From assembly GCA_002839435.1 (NCBI GenBank), contig PGYA01000040.1, positions 1-40,483 on the forward strand: a DNA stretch of 40,483 nt. Direction: 5' to 3'. The translations under genes and the position numbers were made by a program. Of the stretch, positions 14,208 through 23,559 are shown piece by piece. The stretch comes from Candidatus Riflebacteria bacterium HGW-Riflebacteria-2. Lineage in GTDB: Bacteria > Muiribacteriota > Ozemobacteria > Ozemobacterales > Ozemobacteraceae. Below the pieces are notes generated by a model, which was not told where the DNA came from, did no database searches, and worked only from the letters and a program-made list of their open reading frames with translations. Each line of letters starts with the position of its first letter. The first letter of the stretch is position 1.

Positions 14208-15041
14208 ATGGAAATCATACTGGCAAAAACATCAGGCTTCTGCATGGGCGTTAAGCGCGCCATGCAGATTGCTCTCGATACCGCCGCGAAATCGACAGAA
14301 CCGGTTTACACCTGCGGCCCGCTCATTCACAACCCGCAGGCGGTCGCCCATCTACAGCAGCACGGTGTCGCTACGGTAGATGACTGGCAGGGCGTCGGCA
14401 ACGGCACGATAATCATCAGGGCGCACGGAATGCCGAACGGAAGCATTGAAAAAATCAGAGCACAGGGGCTTGGCGCCGTCGATGCAACCTGCCCGCACGT
14501 TGTTACCAGCCAGCGCCAGATCAAAAAATACAGCGAAAAGGGCTATTTCGTTTATATAATCGGTGATCCGCGTCATCCCGAGATTTTGAGCCTGCAGAGC
14601 TTTGCCAGCGGCAATCATCGACTGATCGCCGACTACGCCGATGCCGAAACAGAACAGCCACCGGCTCGCATCATGATTATTGCCCAGACAACTTACAACG
14701 CCGCTGAATTCAATAAGATAGCGCAACTTCTCAAGTCTCGCGCAAGCGAAGCCGTCATCTGCGATTCAATCTGCCTCGCCACCTCAGAGCGCCAGGAAGA
14801 AATCAAACGCCTCGCCTCAGATGCCGACGCGGTTGTTATCGTTGGCGGCAAGTCGAGTGCCAATACCCGCCGTCTTGCCGAAATCGCTCGCGCCCTTTGC
14901 CCGCGCACATTTCACGTTGAGACCGAGGCCGAACTCGACCGTCAGGATTTTGCCGGAGTTAACCGCCTCGTTGTCTCAGCCGGCGCATCAACCCCAGACT
15001 TCATCACTAGTAGAGTCATCGACTTCCTCAAGACAATCTAA
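14208..15041 (+). CDS. ispH: 4-hydroxy-3-methylbut-2-enyl diphosphate reductase
   Basis: The 277-residue enzyme catalyses the last step of the MEP pathway, reducing HMBPP to IPP and DMAPP with a [4Fe-4S] cluster. The three cluster cysteines are visible as Cys12 (SGFCMGVKRA), Cys95 (DATCPHV) and Cys189 (CDSICLATSERQEE). The substrate-binding GPLIHNPQ and RAHGMP motifs and the C-terminal AGASTPDFI are present. Length is normal for the short form without a fused S1 domain. It is transcribed with the upstream YdjM-like gene and ends at a strong terminator. It implies that this organism makes isoprenoids by the MEP route. Confidence 0.96.
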   Translation: MEIILAKTSGFCMGVKRAMQIALDTAAKSTEPVYTCGPLIHNPQAVAHLQQHGVATVDDWQGVGNGTIIIRAHGMPNGSIEKIRAQGLGAVDATCPHVVTSQRQIKKYSEKGYFVYIIGDPRHPEILSLQSFASGNHRLIADYADAETEQPPARIMIIAQTTYNAAEFNKIAQLLKSRASEAVICDSICLATSERQEEIKRLASDADAVVIVGGKSSANTRRLAEIARALCPRTFHVETEAELDRQDFAGVNRLVVSAGASTPDFITSRVIDFLKTI

Positions 15042-15055
15042 CAATCTCTGTATGC

Positions 15056-15091
15056 AAAAAGGCTGTCTCAGCAAGTGAGACAGCCTTTTTT
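15056..15091 (+). terminator. Bidirectional rho-independent terminator
   Basis: A perfect 10-bp stem, GGCTGTCTCA (15061-15070) and TGAGACAGCC (15076-15085), has loop GCAAG, is preceded by five A and followed by six T. It ends the ispH transcript and, read on the other strand, the convergent unit coming from 15643. Confidence 0.95.
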
Positions 15092-15103
15092 AATGGTAAA
15101 AAA

Positions 15104-15643
15104 TTACTTCTGGGCGGGGGCCGGGTGCTGTATTTTGCCGGAAGCTTCGATGTTAACCTTGTTGCCTGCGGCGGCCTGAGCCTTTTGGCCGAATTCACTC
15201 TCGTGTTCGTTAAGAATGTGTATCAGAATTTCGAGTTCAGCATTGCCGTTGCTGATGAACACCTTGAGAAATACCGCACGCTCTCTGAGCATCTTGATCG
15301 ACGTGTAGGCGACCTCTACGCTGATTTCGCCGCCTTCATAGAGGTTAATGATAATTGCAAGTGCTGTAGCAACGCCCTTGGCAGTTTCGATGCCGCGAAT
15401 CATAGATTCGAGCTGGGCATTGATCTTGTCGGCCTTAAGCCAGACGAATTCTTCGTCAGAAGGATTACCCTTACCGGTTTTGCCAGTCTGGTCGGGGTTA
15501 CCGTTGCCAGCCAGTTCAGCCAGTTTTGTGACTATTTTGCTGTAGCCCTCAAGGACTGAGCGGAAATTATTTTCGTCAAAGGCCATGACCGGCGCGCTGC
15601 CTATCAGGCTTGTCAGCACCAGAAGCACCAGTATCTTGTTCAT
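15104..15643 (-). CDS. Secreted protein of unknown function
   Basis: From ATG 15643 the product has 179 residues. GGAGGA 5 bp upstream supports this start; an in-frame extension of four residues is possible. A signal peptide (ILVLLVLTSLIGSAPVMA) should be cleaved before FDENN. The mature protein has a Gly/Asn/Lys-rich linker (near 48-62) and then a long helical region (AQLESMIRGIETAKGVATALAI and onward), with no cysteines and no recognisable domain. It ends in a Pro/Ala-rich tail. It precedes the ispH terminator in convergent orientation. No function can be proposed. Confidence 0.7.
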   Translation of the reverse strand: MNKILVLLVLTSLIGSAPVMAFDENNFRSVLEGYSKIVTKLAELAGNGNPDQTGKTGKGNPSDEEFVWLKADKINAQLESMIRGIETAKGVATALAIIINLYEGGEISVEVAYTSIKMLRERAVFLKVFISNGNAELEILIHILNEHESEFGQKAQAAAGNKVNIEASGKIQHPAPAQK

Positions 15644-15705
15644 AACTTCCTCCATCAGAGACGTATACTCTCATCCTAAGGAAATTATGGCGAAGTGTCC
15701 AGAGC

Positions 15706-16044
15706 TCAACCGAACATACTGTTGAGTTCGGCCGCCATTTCGCGTGCAATTCGCGCCAGTTCCCCTTTTTTCTTCTTCAGAAAACTCGGAACATTGGCTT
15801 TACTGATCTTCGAAAGTTCGCTGATTTTTTCGACAAGCTCACGCAACGTCAGTTCGTAATTCTTGGGAGTGCGTGGAATATCAACCATGGCATGCATTTC
15901 AAACTTGATCGTAGCGATGCGAAAGTCCATTTCATCGAGAACTTCGTTGAACTGTTCGCTGATTTTGCGGTCAGGATCAAATTCCTTGTCGCTGTCGGCT
16001 TCGTCTTCGATAAATCTCAGGTAATCCAGTAGAAGTTCTTCCAT
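15706..16044 (-). CDS. Small acidic helical protein of unknown function
   Basis: From ATG 16044, preceded by GGAGG with a 5-bp gap, the product has 112 residues. It is highly charged and helix-prone (MEELLLDYLRFIEDEADSDK, then a Lys-rich segment SFLKKKKGELARIAREMA near the end), without a signal peptide or membrane segment. Parts could form coiled coil. It lies 20 bp downstream of the map gene on the same strand, so it is probably translated from the same message. No family recognised. Confidence 0.65.
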   Translation of the reverse strand: MEELLLDYLRFIEDEADSDKEFDPDRKISEQFNEVLDEMDFRIATIKFEMHAMVDIPRTPKNYELTLRELVEKISELSKISKANVPSFLKKKKGELARIAREMAAELNSMFG

Positions 16045-16064
16045 GTTTCCTCCAGAAGGCAAAT

Positions 16065-16952
16065 TCAGAGATCGTAAGGGGTAAGGACTTCGTAGCCGTT
16101 TTCGGTAACGACTATAGTCTGTTCAAATTGTGCGGAAAGTGAGCCATCGCGGGTTACTGCCGTCCACTGGTCGTCGAGCACGCGCAAAAAGCGCTTGCCA
16201 AGGTTGACCATGGGTTCAATTGTAAAGACCATTCCGGGAACTAGAGTGATACCGGTGTGGGGTTTGCCAAAATGCGGTATGTCGGGTGGTTCGTGAAAAA
16301 CCTTGCCGATGCCATGGCCGATAAACTCGCGCACCACTGACGCCCCCTGCCCTTCAGCATAACGCTGAATTTCGTGGCCAATGTCACCAATGGTGTTGTC
16401 AGGTTTGACTGCCGTCAGAGCACGCTTGAGCGACTCGCGCGCAATATTCACGATTTTATGCGCGTCTTCCCTGCATTCTCCAACAAAAAAAGTCATATTG
16501 GCATCAGCATAGTATTCTTCAAGAATCGAAGTGACATCGACATTTACGATGTCACCTTCGAGGAGCACCCTGTCGGAAGGGATACCGTGACAGATAACCT
16601 CATTGACCGAAGTGCAGGTGCTTTTGGGATAGCCACGATAATTAAGCGGTGCCGGGCGCGCGCCATTTTTTATTGTGTATTCATGCACGAGACGATTGAT
16701 ATCATTGGTTGTTACCCCAGGCCTGATAAATTCTTTTGCCAGCCATAGCGTATCGACAACCAGCTTTCCGGCCTTTTTGATGCCGGCGATGTCCTTTGCC
16801 GTCTTGAGCTTTATGCGATAATTTTTGAGATAAAGGTCGGCGACGCTCAGATCATGAGGTGAACGCTGATTGAGCATACAACACCTCTTGTATTTGAGCC
16901 CGCTTCCACACGGACACAGGTCGTTGCGGCCTGCAATAAGTTCTTCTTTCAT
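16065..16952 (-). CDS. map: Methionine aminopeptidase type I with N-terminal SEC-C zinc motif
   Basis: The 295-residue enzyme removes the initiator Met from nascent proteins. An N-terminal SEC-C motif (RNDLCPCGSGLKYKRCC, near 9-25) is a zinc-binding module that also occurs at the C-terminus of SecA and may tether the enzyme to ribosomes. The pita-bread catalytic domain follows, with metal ligands in DIVNVDVTS and YYADANMTF (two Asp), EFIGHGIG (His), FTIEPM (Glu) and AQFEQT (Glu). ATG 16952 follows AGGAG closely. The gene starts a minus-strand unit continuing into the small helical protein. Usual bacterial map sits by secY or adk; this one does not. Confidence 0.95.
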   Translation of the reverse strand: MKEELIAGRNDLCPCGSGLKYKRCCMLNQRSPHDLSVADLYLKNYRIKLKTAKDIAGIKKAGKLVVDTLWLAKEFIRPGVTTNDINRLVHEYTIKNGARPAPLNYRGYPKSTCTSVNEVICHGIPSDRVLLEGDIVNVDVTSILEEYYADANMTFFVGECREDAHKIVNIARESLKRALTAVKPDNTIGDIGHEIQRYAEGQGASVVREFIGHGIGKVFHEPPDIPHFGKPHTGITLVPGMVFTIEPMVNLGKRFLRVLDDQWTAVTRDGSLSAQFEQTIVVTENGYEVLTPYDL

Positions 16953-17044
16953 CAATTACTCCTGCCTGTCAGACAAGCCGAACCTGTCGACCAGATGAGC
17001 TCTTAATATACTACTGCCCGTCAACAGAAACAAGCATAAAATGC

Positions 17045-17073
17045 TTGCGAATGTACAATTTTCCATCTAATAT
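17045..17073 (+). promoter_or_regulatory. candidate speA promoter
   Basis: TTGCGA (17045-17050) and TAATAT (17068-17073) lie 17 bp apart. The start point would be near 17080, about 30 bp before the speA ATG, and AGGAGG at 17098-17103 is the ribosome-binding site. Hexamers match four of six positions each. Confidence 0.45.
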
Positions 17074-17109
17074 AACCCCTTACAAATTATAACTACAAGG
17101 AGGTTCGTG

Positions 17110-19008
17110 ATGCGAAAATGGCGTCCGGAAGATTCTGCTGAACTCTATAACATTGAAGGCTGGGGAATTGGCTATTTTGGGGTCAATAAGGCCGGAAATG
17201 TTACTGTTATGCCGCATCGCAAACCAAAACAGGCAGTAGACATAAAAGAAATCCTCGATGAGCTCACGCTCAAGGATGTATCCTTTCCGCTGCTGCTCAG
17301 ATTTCCAGATATTCTCGACGAGCGCATAGAAACCATCTCGAACTGTTTCAAGAGCGCTTCAGAAGAATATAATTTTAAAGGCAATTACTATACGGTATAC
17401 CCGATCAAGGTGAATCAGCAGCGCCCGGTCGTCGAAGAAATCGTACAGTACGGACAGAAATTCAATATCGGCATCGAAGCCGGATCAAAGCCAGAACTGC
17501 ACGCGGTTCTGGCTCTGATGGACAATCCTGATGCCATGATCGTCTGTAATGGGTACAAAGATGAAGAATTCATCGAACTGGCACTGCTGGCCCAGAAAAT
17601 GGGCAAGCGCATCTTTATCGTCGCCGAAAAGTTCAACGAACTCAAGCTCATCTGCAAACTGGCAAAAGTTCACAAGGTGAACCCCAATGTCGGCATGCGC
17701 ATCAAGCTGGCGGCTTTTGGCAGCGGCAAATGGGAAGACTCGGGCGGCGACAAGAGCAAATTCGGACTAACTCCGATCGAGCTTATAGAAGCCATACAGT
17801 ACATGAAAGAAGAAGAGATGATTGACGCTGTCAAGCTCATCCACTGTCATCTTGGCAGTCAGATCACCAATATCCGCAAAATCAAACGTGGCCTCAAAGA
17901 AGCTGCCCAGTTCTACGTTCAGCTGCACAAACTTGGCTGCAACCTTGAATACGTGGATATTGGCGGCGGCCTTGGCGTCGATTACGACGGCACCCGCACC
18001 ACGATTTCAAGCAGCATCAACTATTCGATTCAGGAATATGCCAACGATGCGGTTTCTGCTCTACAGGACGCCGCCGACAAAAACGGCCTGCCCCACCCTC
18101 ATCTCATAACCGAATCAGGGCGAGCGTTGACGGCGCATCATTCCATACTGGTATTCAATGTTCTCGAAACGACTTCGCCGCCGCGCGCCGATTTTGAAGA
18201 AATCGAGATCAGCAAAAAAGACCACGAAGTGGTGCGCGACATGCATACCATTTTTGATTCGCTGACTGACCTGACCATGATCGAAGCATGGCACGACGCG
18301 CAGCAACTGCGCGAAGAGGCGCTCGATCTGTTCAATCTCGGCATGCTTGACCTCCCGTCACGCGCCAAAGCAGAACACCTGTTCTGGGCGATTGCGCATG
18401 AAGTAAGAGAACTTGCCAGACAGCAGAAGCATTCAGCCGAAGAACTGCGCCAGCTCGACAAAATACTGGCCGAAAAATATTTCTGTAATTTTTCGCTTTT
18501 CCAGTCTTTGCCAGATGCCTGGGCTGTCGATCAGTTGTTTCCGATCATGCCTCTGCACCGCCTCGGTGAAAAACCAACGCATTCTGCTACCATACAGGAT
18601 ATCACCTGCGACTCTGATGGCAAAATAGACCGCTTCATCGGCAACCGCAATTTCAATCCCTGTCTGCCCCTGCATAACCTGAAGACCTATGAGCCATACT
18701 ACCTTGGTGTGTTTATGGTCGGCGCCTACCAGGAAATACTCGGCGACCTGCACAACCTTTTTGGCGACACCAACGCTGTGCATGTAACGGTTAACGACGA
18801 TGGCAGCTACCAGATCGATAAAATCATCGACGGCGAAACCGTAGCTGATGTACTCGATTACGTTCAGTTCAGCGCTAAAAAGCTTGTGCGCACCATGGAA
18901 TCATGGGTAGCCGCTTCAGTAAAAGAAAGCAGAATAACCGTCACCGAAGGCAAGGAATTCCTCGCTATCTACCGATCCGGCCTCTACGGCTACACCTACC
19001 TCGAATAA
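17110..19008 (+). CDS. speA: Biosynthetic arginine decarboxylase
   Basis: The 632-residue PLP enzyme converts arginine to agmatine, the first step of one route to putrescine. It has the alanine-racemase-type fold: the PLP lysine is in YTVYPIKVNQQ near residue 100, GIEAGSKPEL follows, then HCHLGSQI and DIGGGLGVDYDGTR for phosphate binding. CLPLHNLKTYEPYYLGVFMVGAYQE near the C-terminus is the SpeA-specific active-site segment. Length matches E. coli SpeA (about 630-660). ATG 17110 is preferred over the adjacent GTG 17107 because of spacing from AGGAGG. No agmatinase or agmatine deiminase is next to it. A bidirectional terminator follows. Confidence 0.96.
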   Translation: MRKWRPEDSAELYNIEGWGIGYFGVNKAGNVTVMPHRKPKQAVDIKEILDELTLKDVSFPLLLRFPDILDERIETISNCFKSASEEYNFKGNYYTVYPIKVNQQRPVVEEIVQYGQKFNIGIEAGSKPELHAVLALMDNPDAMIVCNGYKDEEFIELALLAQKMGKRIFIVAEKFNELKLICKLAKVHKVNPNVGMRIKLAAFGSGKWEDSGGDKSKFGLTPIELIEAIQYMKEEEMIDAVKLIHCHLGSQITNIRKIKRGLKEAAQFYVQLHKLGCNLEYVDIGGGLGVDYDGTRTTISSSINYSIQEYANDAVSALQDAADKNGLPHPHLITESGRALTAHHSILVFNVLETTSPPRADFEEIEISKKDHEVVRDMHTIFDSLTDLTMIEAWHDAQQLREEALDLFNLGMLDLPSRAKAEHLFWAIAHEVRELARQQKHSAEELRQLDKILAEKYFCNFSLFQSLPDAWAVDQLFPIMPLHRLGEKPTHSATIQDITCDSDGKIDRFIGNRNFNPCLPLHNLKTYEPYYLGVFMVGAYQEILGDLHNLFGDTNAVHVTVNDDGSYQIDKIIDGETVADVLDYVQFSAKKLVRTMESWVAASVKESRITVTEGKEFLAIYRSGLYGYTYLE

Positions 19009-19034
19009 AATCCAAGTGGTCTTTGCTTATAAAA

Positions 19035-19065
19035 AAACCGCGCCAGTATTTTACTGGCGCGGTTT
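19035..19065. terminator. Bidirectional rho-independent terminator
   Basis: A perfect 14-bp stem, AAACCGCGCCAGTA (19035-19048) and its complement (19052-19065), has a TTT loop and sits between convergent speA and glnS. The T run is longer on the minus strand (seven T after the stem), so it should be stronger for glnS. Confidence 0.93.
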
Positions 19066-19081
19066 GCTATGCGAGGTATGA

Positions 19082-20773
19082 TCAGTCTGGCTGGTTTTTC
19101 TGAACCTTGGCCCAACCGTCCTTAAGCGAAACAGTGCGGTTGAAGACAAGGTTATCACCGGTGGAATCCGGATCCTTGCAAAAATAGCCCATACGCAGAA
19201 ATTGTAGAGGCGCGCCCAGCGCAGCATCGGCCAGAGCCGGCTCAACTACGCTATCAGAAAGGACTTCAAGCGAGTCCGGGCTGATTCTGTCGATAAAGTC
19301 TTCGCCTTCTTCGACCTTATCAGGGTTTTCCTGGTTGAACAGATGGTTGTAGATGCGAATTTCTGCCTTGCGACCGAGACTGGCCGAAACCCAGTGCAGA
19401 GTACCTTTAACCCGGCGACCATCAGGCGAGGCACCACCACGGCTTTCCGGGTCATATTCACAGTGAATTTCGCTGACGTTTCCTGCGGCATCCTTGACAA
19501 CGTTGCGACAGGTCACGTAATAAGCGTGTTTAAGACGCACTTCCGCGCCTGGTGAAAGTCTGAAATACTTTTTCGGCGGGTTCTCCATGAAATCTTCAGA
19601 TTCTATGTAAAGTTCGCGGGTAAAAGCAACCTTGCGGGTGCCGGCCGTCGGGTCTTCGGGGTTGTTGTCGGCATCGAAAACTTCGACATGATCGGCCGGG
19701 TAGTTGGTAATGACAAGTTTGAGCGGGCGTAGAACCGCCATAAAGCGTAGTGCGTTCCGGTTGAGTTCATCGCGTACGCAGTTTTCGAGAAGTGCGAACT
19801 CGACCGTGCTGTTGGCCTTGGCCACGCCGATGCGGTCACAGAATTCGCGCAGAGCGGAAGCCGGGTAACCGCGACGGCGCATGCCTGAAATAGTGGGCAT
19901 GCGCGGATCATTCCAGCCGGAAACTTTCTTTTCCTGAACGAGGCGCAGCAGTTTGCGCTTGCTCATAACAGTGTAGGTAAGGTTGAGTCTGGCAAATTCA
20001 TACTGATGTGGCTTCGCCGGCACCGGAATATTTTCGATGAACCAGTCGTAAAGCGGCCGGTGATCCTGAAATTCAAGCGTGCAGATCGAATGGGAAATAT
20101 GCTCGATAGCGTCTGACTGGCCATGGGTAAAGTCATACATCGGATAGATGCACCACTTTGCACCAGTTCTTGGGTGTTCAGCATGCAGAATGCGATAGAG
20201 AACCGGGTCACGCATGTTCATGTTCGGGGCAGTCATATCAATTTTGGCTCTGAGGACGCGTTCACCGTTCTTAAACTCGCCATTTTTCATGCGCATGAAC
20301 AGATCAAGATTCTCTTCGACACTGCGATTGCGGCAGGGTGAATTTTTGCCGGGCTCAGTCAGCGTGCCACGGTTGCTTCTGATTTCGTCGGCTGTCTGGT
20401 CATCGACATAGGCCTTGCCTTCATTTATCAGCAGAATCGCCCAGTCAAAAAGCTGCTCGAAATAGTTCGAGGCGTAATACTCATGTTTGCCCCAGTCGAA
20501 ACCAAGCCACTTCACGTCTTCCTTGATAGCATCGATGTATTCCTGTTCTTCCTTGGTCGGATTGGTGTCATCGAAACGCAGGTGACAACGGCCGTTATAA
20601 TCGCGGGCGAGGCCGAAATTCAGACAGATTGACTTGGCATGCCCAACATGCAGATAGCCGTTCGGCTCTGGCGGGAAACGGGTTACGATTTCGCTGTGCT
20701 TGCCTGATGCAAGGTCGGCATCGATAATATCACGAATAAAATTCGAACTTTTTGGTGTTTCTTCGACACTCAT
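19082..20773 (-). CDS. glnS: Glutaminyl-tRNA synthetase
   Basis: The 563-residue class I synthetase charges tRNA-Gln with glutamine. [16 protein letters not shown] near residues 33-48 holds the HIGH motif (as HVGH), MSKRK near 272 is the KMSKS equivalent, and RFDDTNP and [12 protein letters not shown] are GlnRS-specific. The C-terminal beta-barrel anticodon-binding region is complete, so length is normal. GAGG lies 8 bp before ATG 20773. Presence of GlnRS means at least part of Gln-tRNA is made directly rather than by the transamidase route; bacterial glnS is generally considered acquired from eukaryotes. Confidence 0.97.
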   Translation of the reverse strand: MSVEETPKSSNFIRDIIDADLASGKHSEIVTRFPPEPNGYLHVGHAKSICLNFGLARDYNGRCHLRFDDTNPTKEEQEYIDAIKEDVKWLGFDWGKHEYYASNYFEQLFDWAILLINEGKAYVDDQTADEIRSNRGTLTEPGKNSPCRNRSVEENLDLFMRMKNGEFKNGERVLRAKIDMTAPNMNMRDPVLYRILHAEHPRTGAKWCIYPMYDFTHGQSDAIEHISHSICTLEFQDHRPLYDWFIENIPVPAKPHQYEFARLNLTYTVMSKRKLLRLVQEKKVSGWNDPRMPTISGMRRRGYPASALREFCDRIGVAKANSTVEFALLENCVRDELNRNALRFMAVLRPLKLVITNYPADHVEVFDADNNPEDPTAGTRKVAFTRELYIESEDFMENPPKKYFRLSPGAEVRLKHAYYVTCRNVVKDAAGNVSEIHCEYDPESRGGASPDGRRVKGTLHWVSASLGRKAEIRIYNHLFNQENPDKVEEGEDFIDRISPDSLEVLSDSVVEPALADAALGAPLQFLRMGYFCKDPDSTGDNLVFNRTVSLKDGWAKVQKNQPD

Positions 20774-20817
20774 TGGTGTTCCTCATGCTTGGATTTGCCT
20801 GAAAGAATGCATGCGCG

Positions 20818-20846
20818 ATTCTAACACAATCTTTCTTTACTTTCCA
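20818..20846 (-). promoter_or_regulatory. candidate glnS promoter
   Basis: On the minus strand TGGAAA (20846-20841) and TAGAAT (20823-20818) are 17 bp apart. This gives a leader of about 40 bases before the glnS ATG. The -10 box matches five of six consensus positions. Confidence 0.45.
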
Positions 20847-20911
20847 GCCGCCAGTTTGCTATTAAGATTTAATGTAAAGATTAAGTCTTAGGTGTGATTG
20901 CCTGTATTGCG

Positions 20912-20994
20912 TAGATTATAGCAACAAGCTTATGCCTGGTTACCCGTGCTCTCGACAGGGTCTCAACGCTACAACTCTCACCAGGCACAATCTA
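20912..20994. repeat. Nested inverted repeat in the glnS-21180 intergenic region
   Basis: Outer arms TAGATT (20912-20917) and AATCTA (20989-20994) enclose inner arms TGCCTGGT (20933-20940) and ACCAGGCA (20980-20987), both perfect, around a 39-base centre. It could be a structured leader RNA or a relic palindrome. The rest of the 400-bp gap between glnS and the next gene holds only the two promoters noted. Confidence 0.4.
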
Positions 20995-21122
20995 TGGTAA
21001 ACAGCTGTGGCTTTGCGTCAATATTGCCTGGCTCGAAGTTTTCGCTTATCAGATCCCTGTCTGCGCACTCAAAATAATAACTCCACCGTAACTGAATCAT
21101 TACGATTTAATTAAAACACGGC

Positions 21123-21151
21123 TTGCATTTGTAGGGATTTTTTTCTACAAT
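21123..21151 (+). promoter_or_regulatory. candidate promoter of the small membrane protein gene
   Basis: TTGCAT (21123-21128) and TACAAT (21146-21151) are separated by 17 bp, about 30 bp before the start codon. A short TGTAG/CTACA hairpin with a T-rich loop lies within the spacer. Confidence 0.45.
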
Positions 21152-21179
21152 TCAAAATAGTTAAGCAGGAGAAATGCCA

Positions 21180-21377
21180 ATGACAGGACAAGGCTCATCA
21201 GGAAATGTAGTTGCCGCTCTCGCCAGCTTTTTCATACCAGGCCTCGGTCAGTTGATACAGGGCCGGCCTTTCGCCGCTCTTTTCTTTTTTGTGTTGAGCG
21301 GCATCATGTGGATATTTTTTCTTGGCTGGCTGATTCATCTTTTTTCTGTGCTTGATGCGGCCTGGTATAAACCTTAA
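21180..21377 (+). CDS. Small membrane protein with a PGLGQ motif
   Basis: From ATG 21180 the product has 65 residues (67 from ATG 21174; AGGAG at 21167-21171 is better placed for the later start). It has two hydrophobic helices: one around AALASFFIPGLGQLI and one around AALFFFVLSGIMWIFFLGWLIHLF. The PGLGQ turn resembles TM2-type and related small membrane proteins of unknown role. It ends in DAAWYKP. It stands 41 bp before the CDF transporter gene and may be co-transcribed. No function assigned. Confidence 0.75.
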   Translation: MTGQGSSGNVVAALASFFIPGLGQLIQGRPFAALFFFVLSGIMWIFFLGWLIHLFSVLDAAWYKP

Positions 21378-21418
21378 GTCCATCTCTTGTAACAAAACAT
21401 ATCTTTTGTGATAAAAAC

Positions 21419-22312
21419 GTGACCAACTCGAATATTTCCATTGATCAGCAAACCTCAGAAACCCGTCGGGTAACTGTTGCCGGGCTCGTTATCAACCTTT
21501 TTCTGACCGTTATTAAAATTGTCGCCGGCATATACGGCAAGAGTCAGTCAGTTGTTGCCGACGGCATTCACAGCCTTTCAGATTCTGCTACAGATGTTGC
21601 CGTTATCGTCGGGCTGAAGTACTGGAACCAGCCGCCTGATCTCTGTCATCCCTACGGGCACCGCCGCATCGAAACCATGGTGACAGTCCTGATCGGCATC
21701 GCGCTGGCAGTCGCCGGCGTTTTCCTGGGCAGCGAAGCAGTCGAAAAATTTCGAAGCGGCGGCTACGTAGTGCCTGAATCAGTAACCCTCGCCGTCGCAA
21801 TAATTTCGGTAGTGGTCAAAGAACTGTTATTCCGCTGGACCTACCGCGTTGGCGAAAAGCTGAAATCACCAGCTCTCAAGGCTAATGCCTGGCACCATCG
21901 CACCGACAGTTTTTCGTCGATAGCAGTCGCGTTCGCGATTGGAATGGCGCTGATAGACCCAAAATGGGCAGTCCTCGACCCGGTTGCCGCACTAGCTGTT
22001 GGCGCATTCATTCTCCAGGCCGCCTGGAAAATCACCACCCCTGCCCTGCGCGAACTTGCCGACGCCGGTGCAACTGCCGAGGATCTTAAGAAAATTGAAA
22101 GACTTGTTCTTGAAGTAGAAGGAGTCATTTCGGTGCACGCCCTGCGCTCACGTTTTCACGGTGCCGGCCTGCAGGTCGATCTACACATTCAGGTTGACGG
22201 CAACCTGAGCGTCAACGCGGGCCATGTAATATCAGGAAAAGCCAAGCGCCGCCTGCTCGAAGACGGACCAGACGTCATAGACGTGCTCGTTCATATTGAA
22301 CCCGCTGAATGA
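21419..22312 (+). CDS. Cation diffusion facilitator (CDF) family metal efflux protein
   Basis: The 297-residue protein exports divalent metal ions (Zn, Fe, Mn, Co or Cd) in exchange for protons. Six helices are recognisable. The metal site appears as SVVADGIHSLSDSATDV in helix 2 (HxxxD-type, near 44-60) and AWHHRTDSFSS in helix 5 (near 157-167). The cytoplasmic domain follows, with VHALRSRFHGAGLQVDLHIQVD carrying ligands for the dimer interface. Helix 2 and 5 patterns fit the Mn/Fe/Zn broad group; the exact ion cannot be told. The start is GTG 21419 with no obvious Shine-Dalgarno. Confidence 0.93.
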   Translation: MTNSNISIDQQTSETRRVTVAGLVINLFLTVIKIVAGIYGKSQSVVADGIHSLSDSATDVAVIVGLKYWNQPPDLCHPYGHRRIETMVTVLIGIALAVAGVFLGSEAVEKFRSGGYVVPESVTLAVAIISVVVKELLFRWTYRVGEKLKSPALKANAWHHRTDSFSSIAVAFAIGMALIDPKWAVLDPVAALAVGAFILQAAWKITTPALRELADAGATAEDLKKIERLVLEVEGVISVHALRSRFHGAGLQVDLHIQVDGNLSVNAGHVISGKAKRRLLEDGPDVIDVLVHIEPAE

Positions 22313-22398
22313 CTGAAAATTCCAGTGCAAATTCCAGATGTGTAAAAGTTGCTGTTTTGTGTTATTAATCAGATAAGACCAGCAAGGAGACCAGCGGC

Positions 22399-23559
22399 AT
22401 GAAAGATGACGGTTCGCAGGTGCAATCTGCCACAGAAGCCATCAGAATCGATGAAAACGATCTTGCCCGCAAGAAAAAAGAAGAGCTTGCAGCCCTTCTT
22501 TTGACCTGTAAAGGCCAGAAACATCTGGTCATCATCCAGAGCTACCCTGACCCCGATGCCATTTCGACCGGCCTTGCGCACAAGGTTATTTCTGAACAGT
22601 TTGGCATCGAGGTTGACATTGTCTATACAGGTGTTATCAGCCACCCGGAAAACATAGCACTGGTAAAACTTCTCGGCATCGATCTAAAAAAATGGGATAC
22701 TGATTTTGACCTCAAGCCTTATCAGGGCACGATTTTTGTCGACAATCAGGGAACCACAGTCGGACCGATAATCGATGCAGTCCAGGCACAAAACATACCC
22801 GAACTGATTGTGGTTGACCATCACGAACAGCAGACGCGCCTGAACCCGAAGTTTGTCGATATCCGCAAAGTCGGTGCTACAGCAACCATCTATTCAAGTT
22901 ATCTGCGCGAAGGCATCATTAAAATTGAGCGTAGCCGCGACGAGCACCTGATGACAGCCACCGCCCTGATGCACGGAATCAAAACCGATACCAACGGCTT
23001 TGTCAGAGCAGCCAGCGAAGATTTTATGGCAGCCGCCTTTATCTGCCGATTTGTCGACAGTGACCTGCTGGCACAGATCACCAGTCAGTCTCGCTCAAAA
23101 CAGACCATGACCATTATCGAAGAATCGCTTGCCAATCGCACGATAAAGGAAAGTTACTCAATTTCGGGAATCGGCTATGTGCGCTGCGAGGAGCGCGACG
23201 CGATTCCGCAGGCCGCCGACTTTCTGCTGACCGAAGAAAATATACATACAGCAATAGTTTTTGGCGTTATCGTCTCCCCCGACCAGGAAGAAACCATAGT
23301 CGGTTCGATGCGCACTTCGCGCATCACCATCGACCCGGATGAATTTCTCAAAGAGGTGTTTGGCAAAGGCCCGGGCGGTCGCTATTTTGGCGGCGGCAAA
23401 AAATCTGCCGGCGGATTCGAAATACCAGTGGGATTTCTTTCAGGTGGCAGCGACAAAGAATTCCGCGATATGAAATGGAAGCTTTACAAAGCACAGATCA
23501 CCCAGAAAATTCTCAACAAAATAGGCGCCGTCGATGACGACGAGAAAGATGATGAATGA
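22399..23559 (+). CDS. DHH-family phosphoesterase (NrnA-like)
   Basis: The 386-residue protein has the DHH motifs: SYPDPDAISTGLA (near 48-60), FVDNQG (near 113-118), VVDHHEQ (near 137-143) with the signature DHH, and HGIKTDTNGF (near 193-202). The C-terminal DHHA1 domain ends with GGRYFGGGKKSAGGFEIP. NrnA-type enzymes degrade short oligoribonucleotides or cyclic dinucleotide products such as pApA and pGpG; RecJ-like activity is less likely at this length. AAGGAG precedes the ATG. The stop overlaps the S4-domain gene start by 4 bp (ATGA). Confidence 0.88.
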   Translation: MKDDGSQVQSATEAIRIDENDLARKKKEELAALLLTCKGQKHLVIIQSYPDPDAISTGLAHKVISEQFGIEVDIVYTGVISHPENIALVKLLGIDLKKWDTDFDLKPYQGTIFVDNQGTTVGPIIDAVQAQNIPELIVVDHHEQQTRLNPKFVDIRKVGATATIYSSYLREGIIKIERSRDEHLMTATALMHGIKTDTNGFVRAASEDFMAAAFICRFVDSDLLAQITSQSRSKQTMTIIEESLANRTIKESYSISGIGYVRCEERDAIPQAADFLLTEENIHTAIVFGVIVSPDQEETIVGSMRTSRITIDPDEFLKEVFGKGPGGRYFGGGKKSAGGFEIPVGFLSGGSDKEFRDMKWKLYKAQITQKILNKIGAVDDDEKDDE

